Assembly (NCBI RefSeq): GCF_013466425.1
Contig: NZ_CP059165.1
Coordinates: 3,286,001 to 3,350,000, forward strand
Length of the DNA stretch: 64,000 bases
Direction of reading: 5' to 3'
Source: Mycobacterium vicinigordonae
Lineage (GTDB): Bacteria; Actinomycetota; Actinomycetes; Mycobacteriales; Mycobacteriaceae
Below are positions 19,493 to 28,046 of this stretch, piece after piece (within the stretch, counting starts at the first letter, position 1; each line of letters opens with the position of its first letter). Under the pieces are notes generated by a model. The model made no database searches and was not told the DNA's origin. It saw only the letters and a program-made list of their open reading frames with translations. The position numbers were made by a program, and so were the translations under genes.

Positions 19493-19513
19493 GTTAAGTC
19501 TGCCCGACTCAAC
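19493..19513. promoter_or_regulatory. HAIR-like HspR operator upstream of lon
   Basis: TTAAGT at 19494-19499 and ACTCAA at 19507-19512 form an inverted repeat separated by exactly 7 bases. The HAIR element bound by HspR is CTTGAGT-N7-ACTCAAG. The match is 11 of 14 arm positions with the right spacing. It lies 15-35 bases before the lon ATG. HspR control of lon is established in Streptomyces; here it is inferred from sequence. Confidence 0.65.
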
Positions 19514-19660
19514 CCAGGCCCCGGGCAGTTTGTTCCCGGGCACCGCTCAATACCGCGACGCGCACATGAAAATTGTTAGGAAACGTTAGATGAACGAAAG
19601 TTGAACGTACACTGGACGGGCGCATCTACCGGAACACCGACAGCGAAGGGACGCCCGCAC

Positions 19661-19891
19661 GTGATCACTAGGATGACCGTCGCCGTCATCGGTGTACTGA
19701 GTTCGTTCGCGCTCGGCGTGGTGCCAGCATCAGCCGAGCCCTCCGAGCCCCATCCCAACCCTTTCGGCGGTCTTGGCTGCGACTGCACGACCGTCCCCAG
19801 TGGAAAGCGGCCCGGCCTGACCACAGAATTCGATCGCGGAATCGGGTCGGGCCTGGCGGCCAGCCGCGTCAACCAGGGTCAGCAGCACTAG
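19661..19891 (+). CDS. Small secreted protein
   Basis: A 76-residue protein with a signal peptide ([27 protein letters not shown], cleavage after ASA). The short mature part holds a CDC pair and ends [21 protein letters not shown] choose GTG 19661 because it places the hydrophobic stretch at the N-terminus. Function is unknown. Its TAG stop shares the palindrome CTAG with the stop of the convergent lldD2 gene. Confidence 0.7.
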   Translation: MITRMTVAVIGVLSSFALGVVPASAEPSEPHPNPFGGLGCDCTTVPSGKRPGLTTEFDRGIGSGLAASRVNQGQQH

Positions 19892-21120
19892 AGGGGCCCC
19901 AGCCGCCGCAGTTGGGTCACGTGTTTGGGCGATAGCTCCTCGAGGCAGGTCACGCCCAACAACGCCATAGTCCGGTATATGCCGCTTTCCAGGATCTCGA
20001 TGGCGCGGGTAACGCCCGCTTCGCCGCCGGCCATCAACCCATATAGGTAAGCCCGCCCGATCAGCGTGCAGCGCGCGCCGAGCGCGACTGCCGCCACGAT
20101 GTCGGCGCCGGACATGATGCCGGTATCCACCAGGATTTCGGTGTCCTTGCCCAATTCCCGTGCCACCGACGGCAGCAAATGGAACGGAACCGGCGCTCGA
20201 TCGAGTTGGCGGCCACCGTGATTGGACAACACGATCCCGTCGACACCACGGTCGACCACCGCGCGCGCGTCCTCGACGGTCTGAATGCCCTTGACGACGA
20301 ACTTGCCCGGCCACTGTTGCTTGATCCAGGTCAAGTCGTCGAAGGTGACGCTGGCGTCGAACATGGTGTTGAGGTATTCGCCCACTGTGCCCGGCCAACG
20401 GTCCAGCGATGCAAAGGCCAACGGCTCGGTGGTCAACAGGTCGAGCCACCAGTGCGGATGCGGTATCGCGTCGAGAACCGTACGCAGAGTCAGCGCCGGC
20501 GGGATGGCCATACCATTGCGCAGGTCGCGAAAGCGAGCTCCCGACACCGGGACGTCGACGGTGACCAGGATGGTGTCGAATCCGGCGTCGGCTGCGCGCC
20601 GCACCAACTGCATCGAGCGTTCGCGGTCCTTCCACATGTATAGCTGAAACCACTTGCGAGCCTGCGGGACAGCGCTCGCCACGTCTTCGATGGAAGCGGT
20701 GGCCAGGGTGGACATGGAGAACGGGATGCCCGCGGCGGCCGCGGCCCTTGCTCCGGCGATCTCGCCTTCGGTGTGCATCAGGCGGGTGAAACCGGTCGGC
20801 GCGATGCCGAACGGCAACACCACCGGCTGGCCCAGCACATCCCATCCGGCGGTCACCGCGCTGACATCGCGCAGGATCGTCGGATGAAACTCGATGTCGC
20901 GGAAGGCTTGACGGGCACGTGCGATGGACAGCTCGTCCTCGGCGGCGCCGTCGGTGTAGTCGAACGCTGCCTTAGGAGTGCGCCTCTTGGCGATTCGCCG
21001 CAGGTCCTCGATGGTCAACGCGGCATCCAGGCGGCGTTTGGTGCGGTTGAACTCAGGCCGTTTGAACTGCAGCAGGGGCGCCAGGTCGCGGACTCTGGGC
21101 ACCCGTCGTTGGACCGCCAT
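19888..21120 (-). CDS. lldD2: FMN-dependent L-lactate dehydrogenase LldD2
   Basis: Membrane-associated flavoenzyme that oxidises L-lactate to pyruvate and feeds electrons to the respiratory chain. The 410 residues show the alpha-hydroxy-acid oxidase layout: [18 protein letters not shown] (FMN site), LYMWKDR, the active-site [11 protein letters not shown] with the catalytic His, and [13 protein letters not shown] for phosphate binding. It corresponds to Rv1872c, the main lactate-utilisation enzyme in M. tuberculosis. Confidence 0.93.
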   Translation of the reverse strand: MAVQRRVPRVRDLAPLLQFKRPEFNRTKRRLDAALTIEDLRRIAKRRTPKAAFDYTDGAAEDELSIARARQAFRDIEFHPTILRDVSAVTAGWDVLGQPVVLPFGIAPTGFTRLMHTEGEIAGARAAAAAGIPFSMSTLATASIEDVASAVPQARKWFQLYMWKDRERSMQLVRRAADAGFDTILVTVDVPVSGARFRDLRNGMAIPPALTLRTVLDAIPHPHWWLDLLTTEPLAFASLDRWPGTVGEYLNTMFDASVTFDDLTWIKQQWPGKFVVKGIQTVEDARAVVDRGVDGIVLSNHGGRQLDRAPVPFHLLPSVARELGKDTEILVDTGIMSGADIVAAVALGARCTLIGRAYLYGLMAGGEAGVTRAIEILESGIYRTMALLGVTCLEELSPKHVTQLRRLGPL

Positions 21121-21153
21121 CAGCTCATCTAAGCAGTGTGCGACGGTGGTGTG

Positions 21154-21591
21154 ATGGACTCCGCAACCGACCCCTACAACTTAAAGCGGTTCGTAGACGC
21201 GCAGGACCGGGTCTATGCCAACGTGACCGCCGAACTGCGCGCCGGACGGAAACGCAGTCACTGGATGTGGTTCGTGTTCCCCCAGTTACGCGGGCTGGGC
21301 CGCAGCCCGACCGCCGAGCGGTACGGCATCGCCTCGCTTCAGGAGGCCAGTGCCTATCTGGCACACCCCGTGCTGGGACCGCGGCTGCACGAGTGCGTAG
21401 CGCTGGTCAATGAGGTCCAGGGACGCTCGGCCGGGCAGATCTTCGGCTCGCCCGACGATCTCAAGCTGCGGTCGTCGATGACCCTGTTCGCACAGGCCGA
21501 TGATGCCAATCAAGACTTCGTAGCGTTGCTGGACAAATACTTCAACGGAGATCAGGACCAGCTGACGCTGCAGCGGCTGAAGGTCAGTTAG
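21154..21591 (+). CDS. DUF1810 protein (Rv1873-like)
   Basis: A 145-residue helical protein starting [17 protein letters not shown], with the DUF1810 core [14 protein letters not shown] and a late [12 protein letters not shown]. No enzymatic role is known. ATG 21154 is preferred to GTG 21136 because conservation starts there. Its 3' end overlaps the convergent GH13 gene by 8 bases. Confidence 0.88.
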   Translation: MDSATDPYNLKRFVDAQDRVYANVTAELRAGRKRSHWMWFVFPQLRGLGRSPTAERYGIASLQEASAYLAHPVLGPRLHECVALVNEVQGRSAGQIFGSPDDLKLRSSMTLFAQADDANQDFVALLDKYFNGDQDQLTLQRLKVS

Positions 21592-22858
21592 GTTGCAGGA
21601 TCCGCCAACCGTGGCCTTCGATCGTCACCTCGCCGACCACCTGTTCGGCGGGTGCCGTCGATCCGGCGATCAACCGCGCCTGCGGCATGCCGAGGTCCGG
21701 CAGGGTCAAGTGCAGCGCACGGTCATCGATGTTGAGTGCAACCAGTAGCGAGTCGTCACCGCGCTGGACGCGGTACACGTAGTGCCGGTTGTCCAGTCGT
21801 AGCGCGCTGGTGCTCGCCGAGTGCAGCCAGGGGTGGCGGCGGCGCAGCCCGATCAGGTATCGGTGCAGCTCCCAGGCCTGGGCGCCGGATTCGTCGAGTT
21901 GAATAGGGGGAGTGCCGAACTCGGGTCGTACGGCGTCGTCGCCGCCGAAGCGCTCCTCTTTGACGCCACGGAAGCCGAACTCGTCGCCGGCGTAGATGCT
22001 GGGGATACCGCCCACTGTCAGCAGGATCACCAGTGCGTGCGGCAGGTGTTCGGGACGTTGCAGCCTGCTCGCGATCCGGGTGACGTCGTGGTTGCCGATG
22101 AACGTCAGCGGCGCGAACGTCTCCTGGAAGGTGTTGTGGCGTGCCAGCGCGTGGTCCAGCTCGAAGAAGTTGCCGTCGTTGAGACTGCTCCAGATGGCCT
22201 TCCACAATTCGTACTGGGTGGCCGAGTCGAATCGCGCCGCCTTGACCACCGCGGCGTAGTCGCCGTGGATGAGCTCGCCGACAAACCAGGCGTCGGCGAA
22301 GCTGGCCCGGACCCTGGGCAGCACATCGGCCCAGAACCGTTGCGGCACTGTGTAAGCCGCGTCCAGGCGCCATCCGTCGGCGCCCCGCCCTAGCCAATGC
22401 TTCATGACATCGACTACGTAGTCGGCGACCTCGGGGTGGTCATGGTTGAGACCGATCAGACCCTCATGACCCTCGAAGGTGTCGCCGCTGAACCAGTCCC
22501 GCGACGCGGGATCCCGGTAGCGGGGAAAGTCGACACCGACGTGGTTGAATACGCCGTCGAGCAGCACCCGCAAACCCCGGCGGTGCGCCTCGCCGACGAG
22601 ATGGTCGAAGTCGGCGTCGTCACCGAGGCGCGGGTCGATTCGGAGGTGATCGGTGGTGTCGTAACCGTGTGTGCGCGAGGCGAATATCGGGCCCAGTGCC
22701 ATACCTGAGGCGCCCAGTTCGATGGCGTGGTCCAGCCAGCCGGCCAGCCGCCGAAGCCGGTGTTGATCCGGGTCCGGCGGCCGGCTGGCGGGAAACGCGC
22801 CGACGAAGCCGAGCGGGTAGACCTGCCACCAGATCGCGTGCTCGGTCCAGGATGGCAT
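21584..22858 (-). CDS. Glycoside hydrolase family 13 alpha-amylase-type enzyme
   Basis: A 424-residue GH13 enzyme acting on alpha-glucans. All four conserved regions are visible: DGVFNHVG (I), GWRLDAAYTV with the nucleophile Asp (II), VGELIHGD with the acid/base Glu (III) and FIGNHDVTR (IV). No signal peptide is seen, so it is probably cytoplasmic, acting on glycogen- or trehalose-derived glucans. Start ATG 22858 gives MPSWTEHAIWWQVYP, a typical GH13 opening. It lies 16 bases downstream of ahpD on the same strand and may share its transcript. Confidence 0.9.
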   Translation of the reverse strand: MPSWTEHAIWWQVYPLGFVGAFPASRPPDPDQHRLRRLAGWLDHAIELGASGMALGPIFASRTHGYDTTDHLRIDPRLGDDADFDHLVGEAHRRGLRVLLDGVFNHVGVDFPRYRDPASRDWFSGDTFEGHEGLIGLNHDHPEVADYVVDVMKHWLGRGADGWRLDAAYTVPQRFWADVLPRVRASFADAWFVGELIHGDYAAVVKAARFDSATQYELWKAIWSSLNDGNFFELDHALARHNTFQETFAPLTFIGNHDVTRIASRLQRPEHLPHALVILLTVGGIPSIYAGDEFGFRGVKEERFGGDDAVRPEFGTPPIQLDESGAQAWELHRYLIGLRRRHPWLHSASTSALRLDNRHYVYRVQRGDDSLLVALNIDDRALHLTLPDLGMPQARLIAGSTAPAEQVVGEVTIEGHGWRILQPN

Positions 22859-22874
22859 GTCTACGACACTACGG

Positions 22875-23411
22875 TCAGCCGACCGCCGCCAGGGTCTCCG
22901 CGGCCACGATCGCCTGCGCAACACCGGCGACGATCGCCGCCACCTTCAGCGCCTCCAGCACCTCTTCGCGGCTCACTCCCACCTCCCGCAGGGTGTGCTC
23001 GTGGGCAACCACGCAGTGCGAGCAGCCGTTGATCGAGGACACTGCGAACGACCACAGCTCGAAATTCGCCTTGGCTACGCCGGGGTTGCCAATGATGTTC
23101 ATCCGCAGCCCCGGGCGCAGGTCGTCGTATTGCCCGTCGAGGAAACCGCGTCCCCGATAGAAGACGTTATTCATGCCCATGATCGAGGCAGCCCCCAAGG
23201 CGGCCTGATAGGCGTCCGCCGACAGGTTGTCCGCGGCCTCGGCGCCGATCTCCGCCAGTACCCGGGCATTTCGCGTCGCTGCGGCGCTGGCCAGCAGCGT
23301 GCCCCACAACCGCTCGTCGTCGAGCACCGTGCTGCGAGCGATCGAACCGAGGTTCAGTTTGAGGTCCTTGGCGTAGTCCGGCAGGGCCGCCTTGAGGTTC
23401 TCGATACTCAT
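22875..23411 (-). CDS. ahpD: Alkyl hydroperoxide reductase subunit D
   Basis: Thiol reductase that passes electrons from the dihydrolipoamide system to AhpC; it also has weak peroxidase activity. The 178 residues match AhpD length and carry the redox CSHC followed by VAHEH (Cys-x-x-Cys and His). A proton-relay Glu is present in NFELWSF. Two tandem ATGs occur; the second gives MSIENLKA like known AhpD. It follows ahpC by under 20 bases, forming ahpC-ahpD. Confidence 0.94.
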   Translation of the reverse strand: MSIENLKAALPDYAKDLKLNLGSIARSTVLDDERLWGTLLASAAATRNARVLAEIGAEAADNLSADAYQAALGAASIMGMNNVFYRGRGFLDGQYDDLRPGLRMNIIGNPGVAKANFELWSFAVSSINGCSHCVVAHEHTLREVGVSREEVLEALKVAAIVAGVAQAIVAAETLAAVG

Positions 23412-23429
23412 CATGTCTCCGTTCGGGCG

Positions 23430-24017
23430 TCAGGCCGAGGCCTTCAGCAGTTCACCGGCGTCCAGCGTCGGGTCGCCCTTGCGCCAGTTGCAGGCACACA
23501 GTTCGTCGGACTGCAGTGCGTCGAGCACTCGCAGCACCTCGTCGACGTTGCGGCCGACGGAGCCGGCAGTCACCGAGACGAACTGGATCTCGTTGTTGGG
23601 ATCGACGATGAACGTCACCCGGTCCGCGACCCCGTCGGCGTTCAGGGCGCCGGTGGCCGTGACGAGTTCCCGCTTGATGTCCGAGAGCATCGGGAACGGC
23701 AGCTTCTTGAGGTCGTCGTGCTGTGCGCGCCACTGGAAGTGAACGAACTCGCTGTCGACCGATACGCCGAGCACCTGGGCGTCGCGGTCGGCGAACTCGT
23801 CGTTCAGCTTGCCGAACGCCGCAATCTCGGTGGGGCACACGAACGTGAAGTCCTTGGGCCAGAAGAAGATCACACGCCACTTACCCGGGTGGTCGTCGCT
23901 GGTGACGGTGGTGAAGTAGTCGCCGGGCTGCTGCGCGTCGACCTTGGACAGGTCTCCGCCGATCAGCGCGGTCAGCTGGTAGGAGGGAAACTGGTCGCCG
24001 ATGGTCAGCAGGGACAT
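23430..24017 (-). CDS. ahpC: Alkyl hydroperoxide reductase subunit C (peroxiredoxin)
   Basis: Peroxiredoxin that reduces organic peroxides and peroxynitrite in the cytoplasm. The 195 residues show the peroxidatic Cys in FTFVCPTEIAAFG and further cysteines near the C-terminus (DELCACNWRKG), the mycobacterial three-cysteine pattern. It is divergent from oxyR across 104 bases and is followed by ahpD. An OxyR site in the gap is expected. Confidence 0.95.
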   Translation of the reverse strand: MSLLTIGDQFPSYQLTALIGGDLSKVDAQQPGDYFTTVTSDDHPGKWRVIFFWPKDFTFVCPTEIAAFGKLNDEFADRDAQVLGVSVDSEFVHFQWRAQHDDLKKLPFPMLSDIKRELVTATGALNADGVADRVTFIVDPNNEIQFVSVTAGSVGRNVDEVLRVLDALQSDELCACNWRKGDPTLDAGELLKASA

Positions 24018-24099
24018 GAGAGCTCCTTATTTGGATTGAATCAAGATTAGGTCGGCCACTACCCATGTTGCCCAACGCGCGACCTGAAGTAAAGGTGAT

Positions 24100-24113
24100 A
24101 TATAGCACTATAT
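24100..24113. promoter_or_regulatory. Inverted repeat in the ahpC-oxyR intergenic region (candidate OxyR site)
   Basis: ATATA-GCAC-TATAT is a perfect 5-base inverted repeat ending 8 bases before the oxyR ATG, in the 104-base gap between divergent ahpC and oxyR. LysR-type regulators bind such AT-rich dyads and autoregulate. The assignment is by position only. Confidence 0.45.
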
Positions 24114-24121
24114 TGATAGGT

Positions 24122-25078
24122 ATGACCGATAAGAGTTTTCAGCCCACCCTGGCCGGAATGCGGGCCTTCGTCGCCATCGCGGAGCGACAGCATTTCGGCA
24201 GCGCGGCAACGCTTCTCGGGGTCAGTCAGTCGACATTGTCGCAGGGCCTGGCGGCATTGGAAGCAGGGCTGGACATCCGCCTGGTGGAGCGATCAACGCG
24301 ACGCGTCACCGTCACTGCCGAGGGTGCACAACTGCTGCCGTACGCGCGTGCGGTGATCAACGCAGCGGACGCCTTCACCGGCGTTGCCACCGCCAGCTCG
24401 GATCCGCTGTGCGGCCGCTTGCGGTTGGGGTTGATCCCCACCGTCGCACCGTATGTACTCCCAACGATCCTGACCGGACTGTCGGGCGAGTTGCCGGAGT
24501 TGACGCTGCAGATAGTCGAGGACCAGACTGCCCGGTTGCTGCGACTGTTGGGAGATGCGGCGTTGGACGCGGCGCTGATCGCGCTACCCGCCCAGACCGC
24601 TGGCATCGCCGAGATCCCGATTTATGACGAAGATTTCGTGCTAGTGCTGCCACCCGGACACCGATTGTCAGGCAAGCGCAGGGTGCCGACGACCGTGCTG
24701 CCGGACCTGCCCCTGCTGCTGCTGGACGAGGGTCACTGCCTGCGCGATCAGACCCTCGATGTCTGCCGACAGGCCGGGGCGCGGGTACAACCGGCCGACA
24801 CCCGGGCAGCATCGCTGGCCACCGCGGTGCAATGCGTGGCCGGGGGATTGGGTGTGACGCTGATCCCGCACACCGCTGTCGCGGTCGAAACGGCGCGCAC
24901 CAAGTTGAGCCTGGCCCACTTCGCGGCGCCGCGCCCGGGCCGGCGGATCGGGCTGGTCTACCGCGCCACCAGCGGTCGCGAGGAGCCCTACCGCCGGCTG
25001 GCCGGGATCATCGGCACAATGATCGCCGACGAGCACCAGGTGCGCCTGGCCGTCGAGCGGCCTGCCGGGCGCTTGTAG
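24122..25078 (+). CDS. oxyR: Hydrogen-peroxide sensing regulator OxyR, intact
   Basis: LysR-type regulator. The 318 residues hold an N-terminal winged helix ([23 protein letters not shown]) and a sensing domain with both redox cysteines in [12 protein letters not shown], equivalent to Cys199 and Cys208 of E. coli OxyR. No frameshift or stop interrupts it. Start ATG 24122 aligns the helix-turn-helix near residue 20. It is divergent from ahpC. In the M. tuberculosis complex oxyR is a pseudogene, so peroxide induction should still work here. Confidence 0.95.
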   Translation: MTDKSFQPTLAGMRAFVAIAERQHFGSAATLLGVSQSTLSQGLAALEAGLDIRLVERSTRRVTVTAEGAQLLPYARAVINAADAFTGVATASSDPLCGRLRLGLIPTVAPYVLPTILTGLSGELPELTLQIVEDQTARLLRLLGDAALDAALIALPAQTAGIAEIPIYDEDFVLVLPPGHRLSGKRRVPTTVLPDLPLLLLDEGHCLRDQTLDVCRQAGARVQPADTRAASLATAVQCVAGGLGVTLIPHTAVAVETARTKLSLAHFAAPRPGRRIGLVYRATSGREEPYRRLAGIIGTMIADEHQVRLAVERPAGRL

Positions 25079-25089
25079 GTTCGTCCGCT

Positions 25090-25791
25090 ATGGAGAAGGT
25101 GATTGCGGTATTGCGCCGGGCCGAGGCCGACGACGAGTGGTGCGCCCGGCTACGGGGGCCGGTTGCCGACCAGCTGGCGGAGCTGGGCCTGCCCGGCATC
25201 ACGGTGAATGTCCGGGACAGTGCGGTGCGGGAGTCGTTGATAACGCTGACGACGCTGGATCCACCCGTTGCCGCGGTGGTGAACCTGTGGACCCAGCAGT
25301 GCTACGGCCAACAGGTAGCCGACGCGCTCAGGTTGCTTGCCGGCGAATGCGAGCAGCTGGCCGCCTATCTGGTCACCGAATCGGTGCCGTTGCCTGGCCC
25401 GAAGTTCGAACCCGGCTTGCGCACAACCGGTTTGGCGAATATCGCGCTGCTGCGCCGGCCCGCCGGCGTGGACCAGGCGACCTGGCTGAACCGCTGGCAA
25501 CTCGACCACACCCCGGTCGCCATCGAGACCCAGTCGACGTTCGGCTACACCCAGAACTGGGTGGTTCGCGCCCTCACCCCCGACGCGCCGGGAATCGACG
25601 CCATCGTCGAGGAGTTGTTCCCGGCGGAGGCGGTCACCGATCTGAAGGCGTTCTTCGGGGCGGCCGACGACGCTGACTTGCAGCAGCGGGTGGGCCGGAT
25701 GGTGGCCAGCACCAGTGCATTCGGTGCCAACGAAAACATCGACACCGTGCCCACCAGCCGTTATGTGATCAAGACGCCGTTCGGGGATTGA
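25090..25791 (+). CDS. EthD-domain protein (Rv1874-like)
   Basis: A 233-residue protein. The C-terminal half carries an EthD-like ferredoxin-fold domain (ANIALLRRPAGVDQATWLNRWQ, then DHTPVAIETQSTFGYTQN). The N-terminal part may be a second, degenerate copy of the same fold. EthD-like proteins are dimeric alpha-beta barrels; the ligand is unknown. The ATG is 11 bases after oxyR, but length and order match Rv1874, so co-transcription with oxyR may be incidental. Confidence 0.8.
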   Translation: MEKVIAVLRRAEADDEWCARLRGPVADQLAELGLPGITVNVRDSAVRESLITLTTLDPPVAAVVNLWTQQCYGQQVADALRLLAGECEQLAAYLVTESVPLPGPKFEPGLRTTGLANIALLRRPAGVDQATWLNRWQLDHTPVAIETQSTFGYTQNWVVRALTPDAPGIDAIVEELFPAEAVTDLKAFFGAADDADLQQRVGRMVASTSAFGANENIDTVPTSRYVIKTPFGD

Positions 25792-25810
25792 GCGAGACAG
25801 GGAGGCCCCA

Positions 25811-26251
25811 GTGACCACAATCGAGGACGCGGCGGCGCTGGCTGCCCCCGAACACGGCCTGGCCGTGGTGTCCACCGTCCGCGCCGACGGCACCGTCCAG
25901 GCATCTCTGGTCAACGTCGGTCTCCTGTCACACCCGGCCAGCAAAACCCCAGTGCTGGGATTTACCACCTATGGCAAGGTCAAACTGGCCAACCTGCGGG
26001 TCCGCCCGCAGCTGGCGGTCACCTTCCGCAATGGGTGGCAGTGGGCGACCGTCGAGGGCCGGGCCGAACTCGTCGGTCCCGACGACCCGCCATCGTGGCT
26101 GAAAGAGGACCAGCTGCGGTTGCTGCTACGTGACGTGTTCACCGCCGCAGGCGGTACCCACGACGATTGGGACCAATACGACGCGACCATGGCCAAGGAG
26201 CGTCGAGCGGTGGTGCTGATCGAACCCACTCGCGTCTACAGCAACGGATAA
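25811..26251 (+). CDS. PPOX-class F420-dependent oxidoreductase/FMN-binding split barrel (Rv1875-like)
   Basis: A 146-residue pyridoxamine-phosphate-oxidase-fold protein. The motifs LAVVSTVRADGTVQASLVNVG and FTTYGKVKLANLRVRPQLAVTF are typical, followed by WATVEGRAELVGPDD. Many mycobacterial members use F420. Start GTG 25811 has GGAGG just upstream. It sits 19 bases after the EthD gene and 10 before the enoyl-CoA hydratase gene, suggesting one transcript. Confidence 0.87.
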   Translation: MTTIEDAAALAAPEHGLAVVSTVRADGTVQASLVNVGLLSHPASKTPVLGFTTYGKVKLANLRVRPQLAVTFRNGWQWATVEGRAELVGPDDPPSWLKEDQLRLLLRDVFTAAGGTHDDWDQYDATMAKERRAVVLIEPTRVYSNG

Positions 26252-26261
26252 TGTCTTTCGC

Positions 26262-27020
26262 GTGACGCTGCTCATCGACGACGACAACCGGGTACGCACC
26301 CTCACTCTCAACCGGCCGGAGGCGTTGAACGCCTTCAACGAGGCCCTCTACGACGCCACTACGCAAGCGCTCTACGATGCCGCCGACGACCCCGAGGTGG
26401 CCGTCGTACTGCTGACCGGCGCAGGCCGCGGCTTCAGCGCCGGTACCGACCTGGCCGAGATGCAGGCCCGAATCACCGACCCGGACTTCCAGGAGGGCAA
26501 GTACGGCTTCCGCGGGCTCATAGAGGCGCTCGCCGCGTTTCCCAAGCCGTTTATCTGCGCGGTCAACGGAGTGGGGCTGGGCATCGGAACCACCATCCTG
26601 GGCTATGCCGACCTGGTTTTCATGTCGTCCTCCGCGCGGTTGAAGTGCCCCTTCACCAGCCTGGGCGTGGCACCCGAAGCAGCGTCGTCCTACCTGCTGC
26701 CGCTGCTGCTCGGTCGGCAGAACGCGGCCTGGCTGTTGATGTCGTCGGAATGGGTCGACGCGACCGAAGCGTTGCGGATGGGACTGGCCTGGCGAGTCTG
26801 CGAGCCACAGGACCTGCTGCCCGATGCCCGGCGGCACGCGAACATACTGGCCAGCCGCCCGATTCCGAGCCTGCTGGCGGTCAAACACACCATGATGGAG
26901 CCGCTGCGCGCCGAGATAGCGGCCGCGACAGCCCGGGAGAACGCGCACTTCGCGGAGTTGATGGGCGCACAGGCCAACGCCGCAGCCCTTGCCGATTTCA
27001 GCGGACGAAAGCGGGACTAA
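26262..27020 (+). CDS. Enoyl-CoA hydratase/isomerase family protein
   Basis: A 252-residue crotonase-fold enzyme acting on CoA thioesters. The two oxyanion-hole segments are GRGFSAGTDLAEM and NGVGLGIGTTILGYADLVF. The Glu expected near TSLGVAPEAAS is present. The N-terminus begins VTLLIDDDNRVRTLTLNRPEALNAFN from GTG. The substrate is unknown. The 3' end overlaps the bfd stop by 4 bases, convergent. Confidence 0.9.
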   Translation: MTLLIDDDNRVRTLTLNRPEALNAFNEALYDATTQALYDAADDPEVAVVLLTGAGRGFSAGTDLAEMQARITDPDFQEGKYGFRGLIEALAAFPKPFICAVNGVGLGIGTTILGYADLVFMSSSARLKCPFTSLGVAPEAASSYLLPLLLGRQNAAWLLMSSEWVDATEALRMGLAWRVCEPQDLLPDARRHANILASRPIPSLLAVKHTMMEPLRAEIAAATARENAHFAELMGAQANAAALADFSGRKRD

Positions 27021-27205
27021 CCGACCGCGGCGGCGGAATCGAGTTGGGCGGCGGCGGCAAGTATCGCGCGCAACGTCCGCCGGCAGCGCCCACAGTCAGC
27101 GCCTGCCCCGCACGCGGCAGCGATCTCCTTGGAAGTGGACGCACCCCGTGCGACAGCCTCGCAAACAGTCTGATTGGTGGCTCCGACGCACAGGCATACG
27201 TACAT
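27017..27205 (-). CDS. bfd: Bacterioferritin-associated ferredoxin Bfd
   Basis: A 62-residue [2Fe-2S] protein starting MYVCLCVGATNQTVCEAV, with the later pair CGRC. The CxC...CxxC spacing is that of Bfd, which reduces the iron core of bacterioferritin to release iron. ATG 27205 puts the cluster motif at the N-terminus as in known Bfd; the longer frame has no homology. It is divergent from bfrA, with two IdeR-type boxes between, so low iron should derepress it while bfrA is switched off. Confidence 0.92.
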   Translation of the reverse strand: MYVCLCVGATNQTVCEAVARGASTSKEIAAACGAGADCGRCRRTLRAILAAAAQLDSAAAVG

Positions 27206-27290
27206 CAGCAAACACCCGCCACACAGACGCGCAGCCGCCCAGGTGGGGCCGGGAAGCCCGGCGACAATGCCGATATCAAGCGCCACATAA

Positions 27291-27309
27291 TTAGTAGAGT
27301 CTAACCTAA
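27291..27309. promoter_or_regulatory. IdeR iron box 1 (bfd-bfrA)
   Basis: TTAGTAGAGTCTAACCTAA matches the IdeR consensus (TTAGGTTAGGCTAACCTAA) at 15 of 19 positions. It is the copy nearer bfd, 86 bases upstream of the bfd start. Confidence 0.85.
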
Positions 27310-27314
27310 GTCGA

Positions 27315-27333
27315 TTAGTGGAGTCTAACCTAA
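27315..27333. promoter_or_regulatory. IdeR iron box 2 (bfd-bfrA)
   Basis: TTAGTGGAGTCTAACCTAA matches the IdeR consensus at 15 of 19 positions and repeats box 1 with a 24-base period. Tandem boxes upstream of bfrA, acting as activator sites, are known from M. tuberculosis. Confidence 0.85.
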
Positions 27334-27356
27334 CTCACTGATACGCTGTCGAACAT

Positions 27357-27390
27357 CATCGCGCCCGCCGGACACGCCGACGGCGCGATG
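27357..27390. other. Inverted repeat in the bfrA leader region
   Basis: CATCGCGCC (27357-27365) pairs perfectly with GGCGCGATG (27382-27390) across a 16-base loop. It lies between the iron boxes and bfrA. It may be an RNA hairpin or a further operator; no known family fits. Confidence 0.45.
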
Positions 27391-27522
27391 AAGGCTGTCC
27401 TGACTCGCCAAAACTGCACTAGATTCATAAGCGGCACGCAAAGGTGCTGCTAGATCCCGCAGGCGCGCTCCAGCCCAGCCTGCCTGCGGTCTGACCCGAC
27501 AGCCTTCACCGTAGGAGTGATC

Positions 27523-28002
27523 ATGCAAAGTGATCCAGACGTTCTACGGCTGCTCAACGAGCAGTTGACCAGCGAACTGACTGCCATCAACCAGTACTTC
27601 CTGCACTCCAAGATGCAGGACAACTGGGGATTCACCGAACTCGCCGAGCACACCCGCGCGGAATCGTTCGACGAGATGCGGCACGCGGAGTCAATCACCG
27701 ACCGCATTCTGCTGCTTGACGGCCTGCCGAACTATCAGCGCATCTTCTCGCTGCGCATCGGCCAGACGCTACGCGAGCAGTTCGAGGCCGACCTGGCAAT
27801 CGAGTACGAGGTGCTGGCCCGGCTCAAGCCCGGCATCATCATGTGCCGCGAGAAGCAGGACAGCACCAGTGCCACCTTGCTGGAGAAGATCGTCGCCGAC
27901 GAGGAGTCGCACATCGACTACCTCGAGACGCAACTCGAGCTGATGGACAAGCTAGGCGAGGAGCTCTACTCCGCACAGTGCGTCTCCCGTCCGCCGAGCT
28001 GA
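27523..28002 (+). CDS. bfrA: Bacterioferritin BfrA
   Basis: Heme-containing iron-storage protein that assembles into a 24-subunit shell and oxidises ferrous iron. The 159 residues match BfrA. Ferroxidase ligands lie in NEQLTSELTAINQYFLH, ESFDEMRHAE and DEESHIDYLE, and the heme-ligating Met is in KMQDNW or in the nearby helix. ATG 27523 is chosen over the in-frame GTG two codons earlier, because BfrA proteins begin MQxDPDVL. Two iron boxes upstream indicate IdeR-dependent activation under high iron. Confidence 0.96.
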   Translation: MQSDPDVLRLLNEQLTSELTAINQYFLHSKMQDNWGFTELAEHTRAESFDEMRHAESITDRILLLDGLPNYQRIFSLRIGQTLREQFEADLAIEYEVLARLKPGIIMCREKQDSTSATLLEKIVADEESHIDYLETQLELMDKLGEELYSAQCVSRPPS

Positions 28003-28016
28003 CGCGGTCGTTGTAA

Positions 28017-28041
28017 CCTTCCGAGCCGTAACATCGGAAGG
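28017..28041. promoter_or_regulatory. Inverted repeat overlapping the ribosome site of the MFS gene
   Basis: CCTTCCGA (28017-28024) and TCGGAAGG (28034-28041) are perfect complements across 9 bases. The right arm contains GGAAGG, the ribosome-binding site, 5 bases before ATG 28047. It could be a repressor operator, a bfrA terminator, or an RNA hairpin hiding the ribosome site. Confidence 0.65.
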
Positions 28042-28046
28042 CGACC

